DNA from: Corallochytrium limacisporum
Lineage: Eukaryota; Opisthokonta
Assembly (NCBI GenBank): GCA_002811645.1
Contig: PDIP01000053.1
Location: 87,921-112,036 of the forward strand
Reading direction: 5' to 3'
DNA: 24,116 bases
The position numbers and the translations under genes are program-made. Shown one piece after another: positions 1 to 9,898 of this stretch. The notes under the pieces are model-generated. The model was given only the letters and a program-made list of their open reading frames with translations, ran no database searches and was not told where the DNA came from. The first letter of the stretch is position 1. Every line of letters begins with the position of its first letter.

Positions 1-1017
1 GGGGGGGGGTTGGGGAGGGGGAGGGTGGTTGGTGTCGGACAATAAAAAAATCCTTCTCGACGGCAAACCTCAGGTGATAAGGCCTTGCTGAGGGAGGGGA
101 GGAGGGGAGGGGAAAGGCTTGGGGGCATTGTGGATGGGAACATGTGTTCTCCCCACCTTGTGGACACATCAATTGATTCTCAAGACACTCCTCTTTCCGG
201 CACGTGGGTCACCGATTAATTCAATTCATTATACAATATATTTGACAGAACCTTCGACCGACACTGGGGAAGCAAGGAGTATCACCGATCAACCCACATC
301 TCTCTCCCAGGTCGACTACCTAGCATCCATCCACGGCAAAACCTGAGTGATTCGGTTTCTTTTTCCTGCTCTCGCGTGTACGTCAGTCCGATTTCGGTCC
401 TCACGCCATCGCTCGCGGGTTTTGATAATGAGCGTACTGAACCTAATTGTGACCAAGGTTGGGAGGGGGCCAATTTTTTTCTCTGCGGCAAAAAAACGAT
501 GGTTTTTCTGGACCAGGATTAGTCACCACCGTCGGCGAGGTAGTGCGAAGACGGTCGCGGACCAGTCTCGGCCGTAGAATTACAGGTGCGGAGTGATCTG
601 CTTATCTGCCGACAAGCATTTGTGGCTGCCTAGTACTAAATATATTCTTTCATGATCAGCAGATGGAGGTGTACTGAACATCATCGTTCTGCACGCTGGT
701 TGGACTGCCGGCAAAGCGCCTCCGGCCCAGCACCAAGTCACTGTGATTGTCCCATTTTTTTGCTTCTTTTCCTATGACGGGGCTACCAACTTTTCTTTTT
801 TCCAAATGGTTAACTCCTCCTCCCCTCCCCTCTCCTCCTTCTCTTCTCTTCGCTTTTCCTCTTGAGAACAAAAAGCAAAAAAAGTTAAAAAAAAACCAGG
901 GCAGGGAACAACACATCACTCAACACCAACACATCCCCCCCCATCTCTCCACCAAGTTTCGGAATTCATCGCGTGAACATTTAGACGTCTAACTCGTACT
1001 CAATGATCGCCATTTAT
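1..1017. other. spacer, no supportable gene
   Basis: No convincing gene is seen here. The start is G-rich (a run of nine G at the very edge). From about 800 to 900 there is a pyrimidine-rich then A-rich tract. Short open frames on both strands have no recognisable domain, no splice signals and low-complexity composition. A gene whose main body lies to the left of the window cannot be excluded. Confidence 0.4.
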
Positions 1018-1023
1018 TTTATT
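1018..1023 (-). terminator. candidate poly(A) signal AATAAA
   Basis: AATAAA on the minus strand, a few bases after the stop of the possible terminal exon at 1027-1177. A second overlapping copy lies at 1013-1018. Confidence 0.25.
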
Positions 1024-1026
1024 TCC

Positions 1027-1177
1027 CTATTGAATATACTTTGGTATTTCGAGGTCAAATACATCCCAACCGTAAACACGGAGATTAACCCCATGGTTAA
1101 TGTACCCGCAGAAGAGAAAACGGGAGAACCCCAAACACGGCGCTTTCGGTACGGCCTGACCTCCTCCCACTATGGCC
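1027..1177 (-). CDS. possible terminal exon of an unidentified minus-strand gene
   Basis: A minus-strand frame of about 50 codons ends in TAG at 1027-1029. An AATAAA signal (1018-1023 on the complement) follows only a few bases later. Directly upstream of the frame is a good 3' splice acceptor: CACTAAC (1187-1193) followed by CTGCTGTAG, so the exon would begin at 1177. The nine bases ATCACTAAC are the same as at the branch point of the intron at 17593-17667. The translated end (…NHGVNLRVYGWDVFDLEIP…) looks protein-like, but I recognise no family. Possible donors are a GTACGT near 1300 and a GTGAGG near 1455. The upstream frame before the GTGAGG reads MDCGSTDPGVPTITKLATG, but its phase does not join cleanly to this exon, so no complete gene model is offered. 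It may be a chance frame or a decayed gene. Confidence 0.2.
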
Positions 1178-1773
1178 CTACAGCAGGTTAGTGATGTAGC
1201 ACCGTGCTTAGGAAAAGCCATCGCTGCGGTTGCTGATTGGCTTATTTTAAAATATTCCGTATAACTAAAAATTGACCCACGCGTTCATAGTCAACGTACC
1301 GTAGATTGCTTAGGGTGCTACATTGAGTATAGAAAAAAGGCGGATGGAAGGGGGGGGGCCTTCTGAGTTCTGAACTGGGCTTGGTGGGGGTTTTTCATTC
1401 TCCCCCCTCTCCCCCCAGGGCACCAAGCACTCGGGGTATAGAAACGGGCCTCACCTGTTGCCAGTTTGGTGATTGTGGGGACACCAGGATCCGTTGACCC
1501 GCAGTCCATACCCTTTGACACGTCGTAGCGGGCCAGGCAATTTTAAAAAGCCCTGGTTGTCCAAATTATCCAAAGGCACACTCTTGTGTTTCAAAAGAAC
1601 TAGGCCGAAGAGCTCAAAGATACTACATTAGTCAAAGGTTTCGTTTGATGCATCTTCATTGATATGATACCAAGGCCTGACGAACCCCACCCCCCGGTGT
1701 GAGGTCTGTACTCAGGTGGGCACCTAGATTTCGGCCCGGAGTCTTTTTTGTGTGTATGAGTATTTTGGTATTC

Positions 1774-1779
1774 TTTATT
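1774..1779 (-). terminator. poly(A) signal of the cyclase gene
   Basis: AATAAA on the minus strand, about 100 bases downstream of the TAG stop of the cyclase-receptor gene. The spacing matches that of the Arg/Asp-rich gene (stop 16035, AATAAA 15938-15943), which supports both as true 3' processing signals. Confidence 0.55.
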
Positions 1780-1880
1780 GATTTCACATGTCATAGTCTA
1801 TGTAAAAGATTAAAGTCTGAAATTGAAGGGGACTGAAAACATGATCCTATGGTCCTAAGTGGTGTGCTCTGAGAACCTAC

Positions 1881-4800
1881 CTACTTGGCATTCATCTTGA
1901 CTACTCCAGTCCACTGAGGGCCGGGATCTTCCAGGATCAACTTCTCGGCCAGCTTGATGTGGCGCTGGACAATTGGGTCATTAGGACGCATACGCTGGCA
2001 CTCCTTGAGCATCTTCAGAGCGCGCGTGAACTCGCGCTGATCGAACATGTACTCCACAGCACGGGAGTACATTTCAGCCCACCGTTCGGCATCGTATTCC
2101 TCGACATCACGGTCCACCAGTTCAAACAGCTGAACACACTCTGCCTTACCCTTGACGGCCACCTTGTCGAGACGACGGAAGATCATAGCCGGTTCGGACT
2201 GGCTGTAGGTGCTGTAAGAACACAAAATGCTTGTGCCCCAGCGTTTGTTGATGCCGGTGATGCGACTAGCCAGGTTGACTGTGTCACCGAGGGCGGTGTA
2301 GTTGAAGCGACTAGTAGCACCAAAGTTGCCGATGAGCACAGGGCCCGTCGCAATGCCAATGTTGACACTGATAGGCAAGAAGTCTAGCAAGCCAGGGCAC
2401 TGCAGTAGCCACTCTTTTTGCTTCCGTTTCACCATAGCGTCAATGGCCAGAGCAACCTGACAGGCCGCCAGAGCGTGACGCCTGTTGGGCAGGGGCGCGT
2501 TCCAGAAGGCCATCACAGTCGTACCCATGTACTTGTCGACTGTTCCTGGCTTGCGGCCATCAGCGATGATCATGGAAACTTCCTGGAGATATAGGTTGAG
2601 GAACACGTTGAACTCCAGAGGGTCCAATGCCTTTGTGATCTCGGCTGCATTCTTCAAGGATACAAACATGACAGTCATCTCGTGTTGTTGAGAAGCCACA
2701 ACAGCCTGCCGATTTAGAGCCACCAGGGCCCAAATAATATCGCGAGGGACATACATTTGCAAGGTCCGCAGGTAGAAGCGCAAATCGAAAAGAGCGTCGT
2801 TGATGCGCTCGAATTCAAGAATAGCACTTGGTCTGCTACGGCGACCCTTGGGTTCCTTGAAGTTCATGTTAGAGATACGCGCCAGCTGCTGGCTGACCTT
2901 ACCCAATCCACGGGTAAGTGCAAATGTGGCAGCACTCGTTAGCAGAATACTCAGTACAGCGGCAGTCACCATGGCTGTCGCGATTTCTCTGTACTGGTCG
3001 TTCACCTCATCGTCGAATTCAACCTTGTTCTGAACGAGAACCAGGCCCCAATTGAGACCCACACCGTCGGGGGCAGTAAAGCTTGAGTACGACACGAGGA
3101 AAGTGTCGTCACCCTTGAGGGGCCGGGCAAGTTGCACATCCAAGTCTGACCAATTCAAACACTCGCCACGAGTGCTGTTATTGGCAAACTCCTCGGCAGA
3201 GCATCCCAGTAAGAACTCTGCGGACTCCTGAATCAGTCCACACGCTTGCACGTGGGACTCCGAGCAGAGACTGGGGTTGAATTCAATTGCCTGGGGCGCG
3301 TCAGTGGTCCAGGAGTTGTAGTACTCTTTCTGATCAGTGAGCGGCGCACTAACACCAAGGACATTACCTGCGTAGCAGGGCCTCTCCGTAGTGTTACCAT
3401 TCTCATCTGTGGTGGTATTGCCACGGATGTCATTTGCGCAGTCCGTAGCTACCACAATGTAAGCAATGCCACGCACATCAGCACTATTCTGCAGAGCCGT
3501 GCCACCCACAACGCAGCTTTCGTCATCCGCCGATCCGCTAAGGTCGGCAATAGCGCCAGCACTGTGCAAGATGTTGTTCAGATTGGACAGGGCCAGATCA
3601 GCGCCTCCGACACCTCTCAACTCACCATTTTGTTGGTAGACAGGCTTTGCCACCGTGATTCCAGGCACGTTGGTACCATCAGGCGAGTCAGTGTCTGCAA
3701 AGTCATAGATATTTGACCACACAGATACCACATTGGCGTTCAAGACGGAGGTCTGGGTCGCCACAGCATCAATATACCAAGGACGCTGAGTGAGAGTAAA
3801 GTTGGCGTCTCCTTGGCCGTTGCCTTCCTCAATAAGGCTGCAGTTGGCCGCATTTGGTGAGTAGAACATACAGTCCTCCGGAATACTGTAGCTTGAAATG
3901 ACTGATACGCCATCAGGGGTCTCTTCAGTGATACTCAGGACGGTTTCGTAGGCAAGACGGTTGTTGTCGTCCCTGGCCCGGGTCTCGCCATCATCCTCAT
4001 AGACGGGATTGAAACCAGCGCCAGTAAATGCCTCAAATTCAGTGTAGCCAAAGTACAGCAACTCAATGGTCTCTGATTCATCAAAGAAGTCTGCTGAATA
4101 GGTAACAAAGTCACCATTTTGACCGGACGTACAACCGTCCAGAAGTTCAACGATCTCAAAGTCGTAAAGATCACTTCCATACTGCAGATATGTCCGGGCA
4201 ATGTGTGTTAACTCCAGACGAAGCAGTCCATCCTGGAAAGTCTCGTCGTATTCTTCCTGAGTCTGGGGTTCCTCTGGAGTGTAGCCACCAACGAAGGTCT
4301 GGGCCAAGTGGTTCACGGCCAACGCGCGTGTTCCCAAAGCCAACTGGATTGCGAGAATGACATCGGCAGTGAAGAAGAATGATTGAATCTCCACAGCAGC
4401 CACACCAGCTTCGTTGGCTTCGGTCCTAATGGCCTGCAATGAAATGAGGAAGAAAACAAAGAAGAGGATAAGCAAAAACATAAGTACCCACACAAATAGT
4501 GGGAAACGGCACCTTATGTAGTGCCTGAACCTCAGCTTTGTGCGTCCTGCAAAAGTATTGCGCAGTTGCAGTTCAGTGATGGTCTTCTGCAGCGACGCAT
4601 CCACAGCTTCGCCGTCCGTACCCGACGGAACCACCAAACTCTTTGACAAATGAAGCATTTCAGTGATAGTTAGTTCATCGTCCAATACATCGCGCTTGGC
4701 ACGAATGGCTCCGTGTGTACTACCGGTACCCAACCAGTTGGCAAAGAAAGTTCGCTTCGCCTTTTCCACACTGTCCATAGACGTACCACTGCTCAAGGTT

Positions 4801-5426
4801 TGCGTATCGGCAGGTGATCCTGATCCATCTGTGTCATCCATGGCCATATTCCGTCGTTTATGTGCCAAAATATTCAGCATATGTTCATCTACTGCCGAGG
4901 GACGAGAAAGTCGTCCAGATTCCGGATCATCTATCCGTCCGTTTCGTGTCATTTCGAAGCTTTCCTTTCCTTCACTCGGTACCAGCAAAGCTAATGAACC
5001 CATTCTACTAGGGTCATCAAGTGTGCGAGGCGTTGTTGTTGTGTCTTCTCCCGATCCAGATCCAAAAGAATTCCGTACTAGTCCATTCTGCCCTACGCTA
5101 CTCCGTGGTTGAGATAATGATCCCGTTGGTGATGTGTCCAGCGCTTCACCTTCCAAAAAGGTACCGTCTTCATCCAAAACAACTAATGAGGTAGGAATAT
5201 TCATTGCCCTCTGCGGCACTGTTCCGTCCGCAAAACTAACTCTGAGAGGCTGCTGTGTACGTGCTGTGCTAGTGTCCGAAGGCATGTCCATTGGTAATGA
5301 CATACCACTGGCTATCCGCATCATTGCTGCGTCATTGCTGCTATTGCTATCCGAACTGTTTCTTGTCGGCTGCCCGCGGTTACGACCGTTGTAGCCGAGT
5401 GGATTCTGATTTTCATTTCCACTCAT
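1881..5426 (-). CDS. two-TM receptor with Cache ectodomain and class III (adenylate/guanylate) cyclase-like domain, probable pseudo-cyclase
   Basis: One open frame of 1181 residues from ATG (5424-5426) to TAG. Order of parts: a disordered Ser/Thr-rich cytoplasmic N-terminus (1-300); TM1 about 309-330; an extracellular region about 335-815 with dCache features (RPWY at 548-551, then the ITVAKPV…GVGGADLAL pattern about 590-613); TM2 about 817-838; a HAMP-like linker; a class III cyclase domain about 912-1105; and a TPR-like helical tail. Class III cyclases make cAMP or cGMP using two aspartates that hold two metal ions. Here the first is Ser (FVS, S923) and the second is Thr (GT, T969, in KYMGTTVMAF). 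Substrate and transition-state residues remain: Lys in VDKYMG, D1048, N1051 and R1055 in GDTVNLASR, and a later VKGK lysine. I infer a ligand-sensing membrane protein with lost or strongly altered catalysis, perhaps a partner or nucleotide sensor. Domain identification is firm; loss of activity is inferred. Confidence 0.93.
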   Translation of the reverse strand: MSGNENQNPLGYNGRNRGQPTRNSSDSNSSNDAAMMRIASGMSLPMDMPSDTSTARTQQPLRVSFADGTVPQRAMNIPTSLVVLDEDGTFLEGEALDTSPTGSLSQPRSSVGQNGLVRNSFGSGSGEDTTTTPRTLDDPSRMGSLALLVPSEGKESFEMTRNGRIDDPESGRLSRPSAVDEHMLNILAHKRRNMAMDDTDGSGSPADTQTLSSGTSMDSVEKAKRTFFANWLGTGSTHGAIRAKRDVLDDELTITEMLHLSKSLVVPSGTDGEAVDASLQKTITELQLRNTFAGRTKLRFRHYIRCRFPLFVWVLMFLLILFFVFFLISLQAIRTEANEAGVAAVEIQSFFFTADVILAIQLALGTRALAVNHLAQTFVGGYTPEEPQTQEEYDETFQDGLLRLELTHIARTYLQYGSDLYDFEIVELLDGCTSGQNGDFVTYSADFFDESETIELLYFGYTEFEAFTGAGFNPVYEDDGETRARDDNNRLAYETVLSITEETPDGVSVISSYSIPEDCMFYSPNAANCSLIEEGNGQGDANFTLTQRPWYIDAVATQTSVLNANVVSVWSNIYDFADTDSPDGTNVPGITVAKPVYQQNGELRGVGGADLALSNLNNILHSAGAIADLSGSADDESCVVGGTALQNSADVRGIAYIVVATDCANDIRGNTTTDENGNTTERPCYAGNVLGVSAPLTDQKEYYNSWTTDAPQAIEFNPSLCSESHVQACGLIQESAEFLLGCSAEEFANNSTRGECLNWSDLDVQLARPLKGDDTFLVSYSSFTAPDGVGLNWGLVLVQNKVEFDDEVNDQYREIATAMVTAAVLSILLTSAATFALTRGLGKVSQQLARISNMNFKEPKGRRSRPSAILEFERINDALFDLRFYLRTLQMYVPRDIIWALVALNRQAVVASQQHEMTVMFVSLKNAAEITKALDPLEFNVFLNLYLQEVSMIIADGRKPGTVDKYMGTTVMAFWNAPLPNRRHALAACQVALAIDAMVKRKQKEWLLQCPGLLDFLPISVNIGIATGPVLIGNFGATSRFNYTALGDTVNLASRITGINKRWGTSILCSYSTYSQSEPAMIFRRLDKVAVKGKAECVQLFELVDRDVEEYDAERWAEMYSRAVEYMFDQREFTRALKMLKECQRMRPNDPIVQRHIKLAEKLILEDPGPQWTGVVKMNAK

Positions 5427-6956
5427 CTTGACAAGATTTTGTTACCCGAGGGTACACTGTTCTTCGTCAAAGGCTTCGCTTGTTCAGTGATTTAAAAAAT
5501 TGTTCACCCAAGGATCCCAATATTATTTATGTATCTTCACCCATGTCTATTAATTTCGAAATCTGTTTTCATTCTGCAGAATAAAACCCTTATGGATATA
5601 TGAATTATTATCCGTCGCAGTGTATAGATGAATTACAATTAACTTACTTGATAAATAGATATTATCATTTTTCTACCCTACTCAAGATTGATCAATATGG
5701 TGTCCTACAACAGTGTATTATATTTAACAATAACACAAAACAAAATATCCCTGCAAATTTACCCGCTTGTTTCGTACAACATATTATGTTACAAGGCGCC
5801 AAGAACGCAAAACAATGCAACAACATTGTACGTACCGATGAACACGTAATTCCGGAGCAGAAGCCAGAGGAACCCAACGGGAGTTACACAGCCGAGCAAT
5901 AGCGCCCTCTTCCCCCCCCCTTCCCCGAAGCCCCCCTGCCAGATGCTTTGCAAGCTTCTGCGAATGCAGTCGGGATTTATTCATAAATTCACTATACAAA
6001 CTAGTCTACCAGCTTTGTTTGCAGGCGGCCAAAGGTGTAGTCTGCCGGCCTGTTCTTCCATTTTTTTTATTTGTCTGTTTCTGTTCAGCACCCTGGAAGG
6101 CCTCGGCTTCCATTCCACGGTGAGCTCTCCCCCCTCCCTCACATTGAGCCCCCAGCGCAACTCCGTGCTAAGACCTATTGTATCCCGCACAACTGTAGAG
6201 AATGTCCGGGAAGTAGAGTATAATATATATGCGAAGATGCATCATACCAATATTGGTGCCTCTCAGGACTAATTGAGATACTGAGGCCGCGGCACAAGAC
6301 CGAACGGGCTGGCAGGGAGAGAAAGAAATGGGACTTGAAAAGAGAGAGGGAGCAGGAAGGGAGAAAAAATGGTGGGCGCTGTCTAGCCCGCACCCCTGCA
6401 GAACCAAAAGAGGTCGACGTCCGTGATCCTATAATGAAAGTATGGTGAACTCGACCACTACCAATTCTTGCGCGGACAAAGTGGAGGTCTCGAGCCGTCA
6501 AAAGGGAGTTGAGAGTCACACCAAGACTGGACAGCAGCACCCCGAGGCACAAAAAAATTCTTATCGAATGAAACGAGAGAGATTTTCTTTTCCACTTTTT
6601 AACTCCCCCGCTGCGATGTCTTGCTCCTTTTTTTTTGCTGCTTGCTCTGCGTGGGCTGGCACAGCACATTCTGTTCCCCGTTTTGAATCACGGATTCTGG
6701 TCACATACCCATTTGTCTGGCAAGAAACTGTCACTTCCATTGCCCCAGAGCGAGAACGGGAGGAACGGCAGGGGGGGGGGGGGGGGGAGGGGCAACCCGG
6801 ACACAGACAGAGAGAGTGAGAGAGAGAGAGAGAGAGCGAGGGAGAGGCTGATGCAAGACCCGGTCCTTTAGTTAAGGATCGAAGACTTGCGGCTTGGTAA
6901 AGGAGAGAGCGGGAGCGGAGAGGTGCTGACCATAACGTGCGATTTTGTGGTTGTGA
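5427..6956. other. spacer upstream of the cyclase gene; AT-rich block and simple repeats
   Basis: This follows the cyclase start and should hold its promoter. From about 5480 to 5870 the DNA is clearly AT-richer than the rest of the window, with many TTATT/AATTA stretches; then it turns C/T-rich and G/A-rich. Open frames up to 164 codons occur on both strands but are low in complexity and show no family motif. I see no tRNA or other RNA gene by eye. Confidence 0.35.
6773..6845 (+). repeat. poly-G run followed by GA microsatellite
   Basis: Fifteen G at 6773-6787, then a short G/C-rich link, then a (GA)n tract from about 6807 to 6845 with few interruptions. Such tracts are prone to length error and to sequencing or assembly mistakes. 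Confidence 0.85.
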
Positions 6957-7286
6957 TCAGCAACACAGTAAAGCACGCAAGACCTGGTGGAGAGACAAAA
7001 CTGACAAGAAGGTCAACATTGAGATCATCATGGACATGGTCATGGCCATCATGTGTTCACAACCTTTTAGTAATAACGACATCCTATCGGTGTGATCCAG
7101 TGCACAATAGGACAGGTGGAGAACACATGCGGGATCAGCAGATTATTTCCGGCAACCAAGAACTCCATCAAGGTAGTGGGAGGCACACGCTACCACGTTC
7201 CAGCATTATCATCTCACTTTAGACCCGAACCCGTTCGAATTAGTTACGAGGTGATCTCCGAAGACAACACGAAGACAACCCTGTGA
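6957..7286 (+). pseudogene. coding-like fragment with a frame break; weak resemblance to ribosomal protein uS7
   Basis: Two neighbouring frames look coding. The first is open from 6901 to a TGA at 7093-7095 and includes DKKVNIEIIMDMVMAIM. The second takes over at about 7092 and runs to TGA 7284-7286, with VGGTRYHVP at 7176-7202. Joining them needs a -1 shift or a very small intron. The order of a helix-rich stretch after a KK pair and then VGG-x-x-Y-x-VP recalls bacterial/mitochondrial uS7 (RVGGxTYQVP), but the distance between the two parts is about a dozen residues too long and the C-terminal half is missing. There is no clear start codon. I treat it as a decayed or partial gene of uncertain identity. 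Confidence 0.22.
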
Positions 7287-8701
7287 TGCTGACACGCCCG
7301 AGGCGGATGCTCGATGTGTCTTTTGGTTGTTTTTTTTTCTTCTTGCTGTTGTCTTGAGTATGAGGAGGATCGTAGGAAACGCGATCCCACTCACTAGACA
7401 CATCCGAGCTCATCCCGCGCACTGCCGATCAATTATGAACAAAAGGTAAGGGGGCGGTCCACCCCCAACCACCGCCACCATGGTACAGCAGCCAATGATG
7501 TCGGGCATCAGTTGCGCAGGCGAGTTCAGAGCTAGCTGAAGATAACCCGGAAGCCTACCACCGGTGGTCATGATCCGACAGGCGGGTGTCCTTACGATTC
7601 GGGGATGGCTTTTGAGCTCGCCATGCTGAATTAGCGTGCCCGTACTCGCAAGCTACCGTCCGTGACTACACCAGGAGAGCAACGAAGTGAACGGCGTCGC
7701 CATTCAGTCGGCCCATTTGGGCGAGATGCGAAGAAGAAAGAAGTAGAATTGGTATCATTGGATTTCGTCAGGAAAACATACATCCACGCTATGCTTTACT
7801 TCGGCGATGACAACCCACACCCACAGACACAGAGACAGAGGCACCCTGCAGCGACGATTTTTCGAACTAGTTGCGCCGAACTTGTTGGGAACTGTGGCCC
7901 AACAATTGCACGACCCCCCCATTGGGGGCCGTTCATTCGATTTTAATCAACCTCCACGTTCACGCTCTATGCTATACTAGTCATACCGTCGGGGAGTGGG
8001 TTCCATGTGCCTGCGCATGCTTCCCTGATTGAAACAGACGGCCGGCATACATTCTCCATACATCGATGATGTACCGGACCCCAGTTTCGATTTGCTGGGA
8101 GTCTATTTATATTGCCCAATAACAAAAAGTAACATAGGCTAAAAAAAGGACAATGGGAAGGAAAACCAACCGTCCCCTCCCGGTTGTTCCGAGAGCCATG
8201 AAATATAGCCGATCCGGGCAATAAAATACCAACACAAAAAAAAAATACAAACTAAGGAGCAACACAAAAAAAAAAGGGAAGGGCCGAGATATGTCACCCG
8301 GGGCCCCCGCACCGTTCGCGTGCCACCACCACTGCCAGCCACCACGAAGGGAATCATCTCCCTTCCCTCCCTCCCCTTCCAACCGGTGGCCCCGTGTGGA
8401 GGTCGGTCGGGCCGCGCGCAGTTTCCACCTCGTTGGGACCCCAGACCGAGCGGTGAGCGCCACTTGTTTGTCCAAATGCTGGAGGACCCCCCTTGTTTTT
8501 TGTTTAGGGCTTTTTGCTTGTGTTGTGCCGTGTGCTGTTGAAGCCGTCGTTCGTGATACGGAGTTCTTGATGTTGGACATAGGTGACTGTAGATGACCTC
8601 TAAAAGCTATAAGTGAGGGACGAAGCAACTTGAACAGAGTAAGGGTTACTTCGTGTATAGATCGGGTCGGGAATGCATTGGTATACACTTTCAGACAAAT
8701 C
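7287..8701. other. spacer upstream of the signal peptide peptidase gene
   Basis: No intact gene is supported. A well-placed ATG in GCCACCATGG at about 7480 opens only about 19 codons. A plus-strand frame at 7662-7946 contains a short protein-like stretch (VSLDFVRKTYIHAML) that I could not assign. A-rich tracts lie at 8235-8275. The large minus-strand open frame that runs into the SPP gene is its antisense shadow. The SPP promoter must lie in the right part of this stretch, but no TATA box stands out. Confidence 0.35.
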
Positions 8702-9898
8702 ATGGACTTCTTTGGGGATATGCCTGACCTGACCAGTGAGCTCACTGAGGAGGAGCTCATGGCTGTTGGTGTACACATGTCGTACATGGCACTACTCACC
8801 ATGGCAACCATGATAGTATACCAAGGATCACAGTGGTCACTAGCTCCGCCCAAAGATGGGGAAGAGGCGCCTGAAACCGTGGGTGTGCAAGACGCCGTCA
8901 TGTTTCCGGTGATAGCCAGTTGCGTTTTGTTTGGTCTTTACATGTTGTTCCACATCTTTGGTAAGGAATACATCAACATGCTCTTGACTTCCTACTTCTT
9001 TATCATCGGGATCGTGGCGATCGCCAATATGTTAGGTAAGATTGCTGGTGCGTTCATGGACACAAGCACATTGTCGTCCTTTGAACTTAAGATGTCCATG
9101 ATAGGCCTAGACACCAAAATCAACACTGCTGAAATCTTCGGTGCCCTTATCGGCGCAGTCCTAGGTGGTCTGTTCGTGACGACTAAGCACTGGATTGTCA
9201 ACAATATCTTCGGCATTAGCTTCTCCCTAAACGGTGTTGCCATGCTGAGTCTTGGCTCTTACGGGATTGGTTGCACCATGCTTGGTGGTCTGTTCTTCTA
9301 TGATGTCTTCTGGGTTTTTGGCACGGATGTGATGGTAACGGTCGCAAAGTCATTCGATGCTCCGATCAAGCTGCTGTGGCCGAAGGACATTCTCATAAAT
9401 GGTCCCCTCGACGCCAAGCAGTTCGCGATGCTTGGTCTTGGTGACATTGTCTTGCCCGGCATTTTCATCGCCCTACTGCTGCGGTTCGATCGACATCGGT
9501 CCAAGGTCGCTAAGCACGACGACGAATTCAAGCGCCCGTACTTCCACACAACAACTCTTGGTTACGTTGTTGGGTTGGCACTGACCATGGTAATTATGCA
9601 CACGTTTGAGGCAGCCCAGCCAGCTCTGTTGTATCTTGTGCCAAGTTGTATTGGTTTCAGCTTCACGTGCGCCATTGTCCTGGGCGAGGTCAATCTGTTG
9701 CTTGAGTACGACGATGAGAAGAGCGCTGAGAAGTACGCTGGGAAGGGCAAGCGCGTCAAGAAGTCCTCCAAAGCCAGCAGCACACCGGAGCGGAAGACTC
9801 GCACGACCCGGGGCAAGAAGAAGGTAGACGACGAGGACGACGACTCACCTCATCGCCCCGTCACTCGCAATGCTGATGGAACGCGTCGGCGCAAATGA
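8702..9898 (+). CDS. SPP: signal peptide peptidase (presenilin-type intramembrane aspartyl protease)
   Basis: A 398-residue multi-pass membrane protein, starting at the first ATG (8702). An in-frame stretch upstream back to 8630 has no ATG and is not needed. Family hallmarks are complete and in order: YD in FFYDVFWVFG (Y200, D201), GLGD in MLGLGDIVLP (catalytic D248), and the PALL motif (307-310). About nine hydrophobic segments fit the SPP fold, and the length is close to that of animal SPP/HM13 (377 residues). SPP cleaves leftover signal peptides and tail-anchored substrates within the ER membrane. The C-terminus, from about residue 345, is a long Lys/Arg tail broken by an acidic patch (DDEDDD) and ends RRRK; it is longer than the short KKxx ER-retrieval tail of animal SPP. 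The stop is TGA. It lies tandem with the coiled-coil gene, about 700 bases apart. Confidence 0.95.
   Translation: MDFFGDMPDLTSELTEEELMAVGVHMSYMALLTMATMIVYQGSQWSLAPPKDGEEAPETVGVQDAVMFPVIASCVLFGLYMLFHIFGKEYINMLLTSYFFIIGIVAIANMLGKIAGAFMDTSTLSSFELKMSMIGLDTKINTAEIFGALIGAVLGGLFVTTKHWIVNNIFGISFSLNGVAMLSLGSYGIGCTMLGGLFFYDVFWVFGTDVMVTVAKSFDAPIKLLWPKDILINGPLDAKQFAMLGLGDIVLPGIFIALLLRFDRHRSKVAKHDDEFKRPYFHTTTLGYVVGLALTMVIMHTFEAAQPALLYLVPSCIGFSFTCAIVLGEVNLLLEYDDEKSAEKYAGKGKRVKKSSKASSTPERKTRTTRGKKKVDDEDDDSPHRPVTRNADGTRRRK

Noticed and set aside
7735-7830. Stretch VSLDFVRKTYIHAML with a slight look of MCM helicase C-termini
   Set aside because: Too short, the resemblance is broken by one residue, and no other MCM motif is nearby in any frame.
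8107-8901. 264-codon minus-strand frame overlapping the start of SPP
   Set aside because: It is antisense to the clear SPP gene and otherwise made of low-complexity Phe/Leu/Ser stretches.
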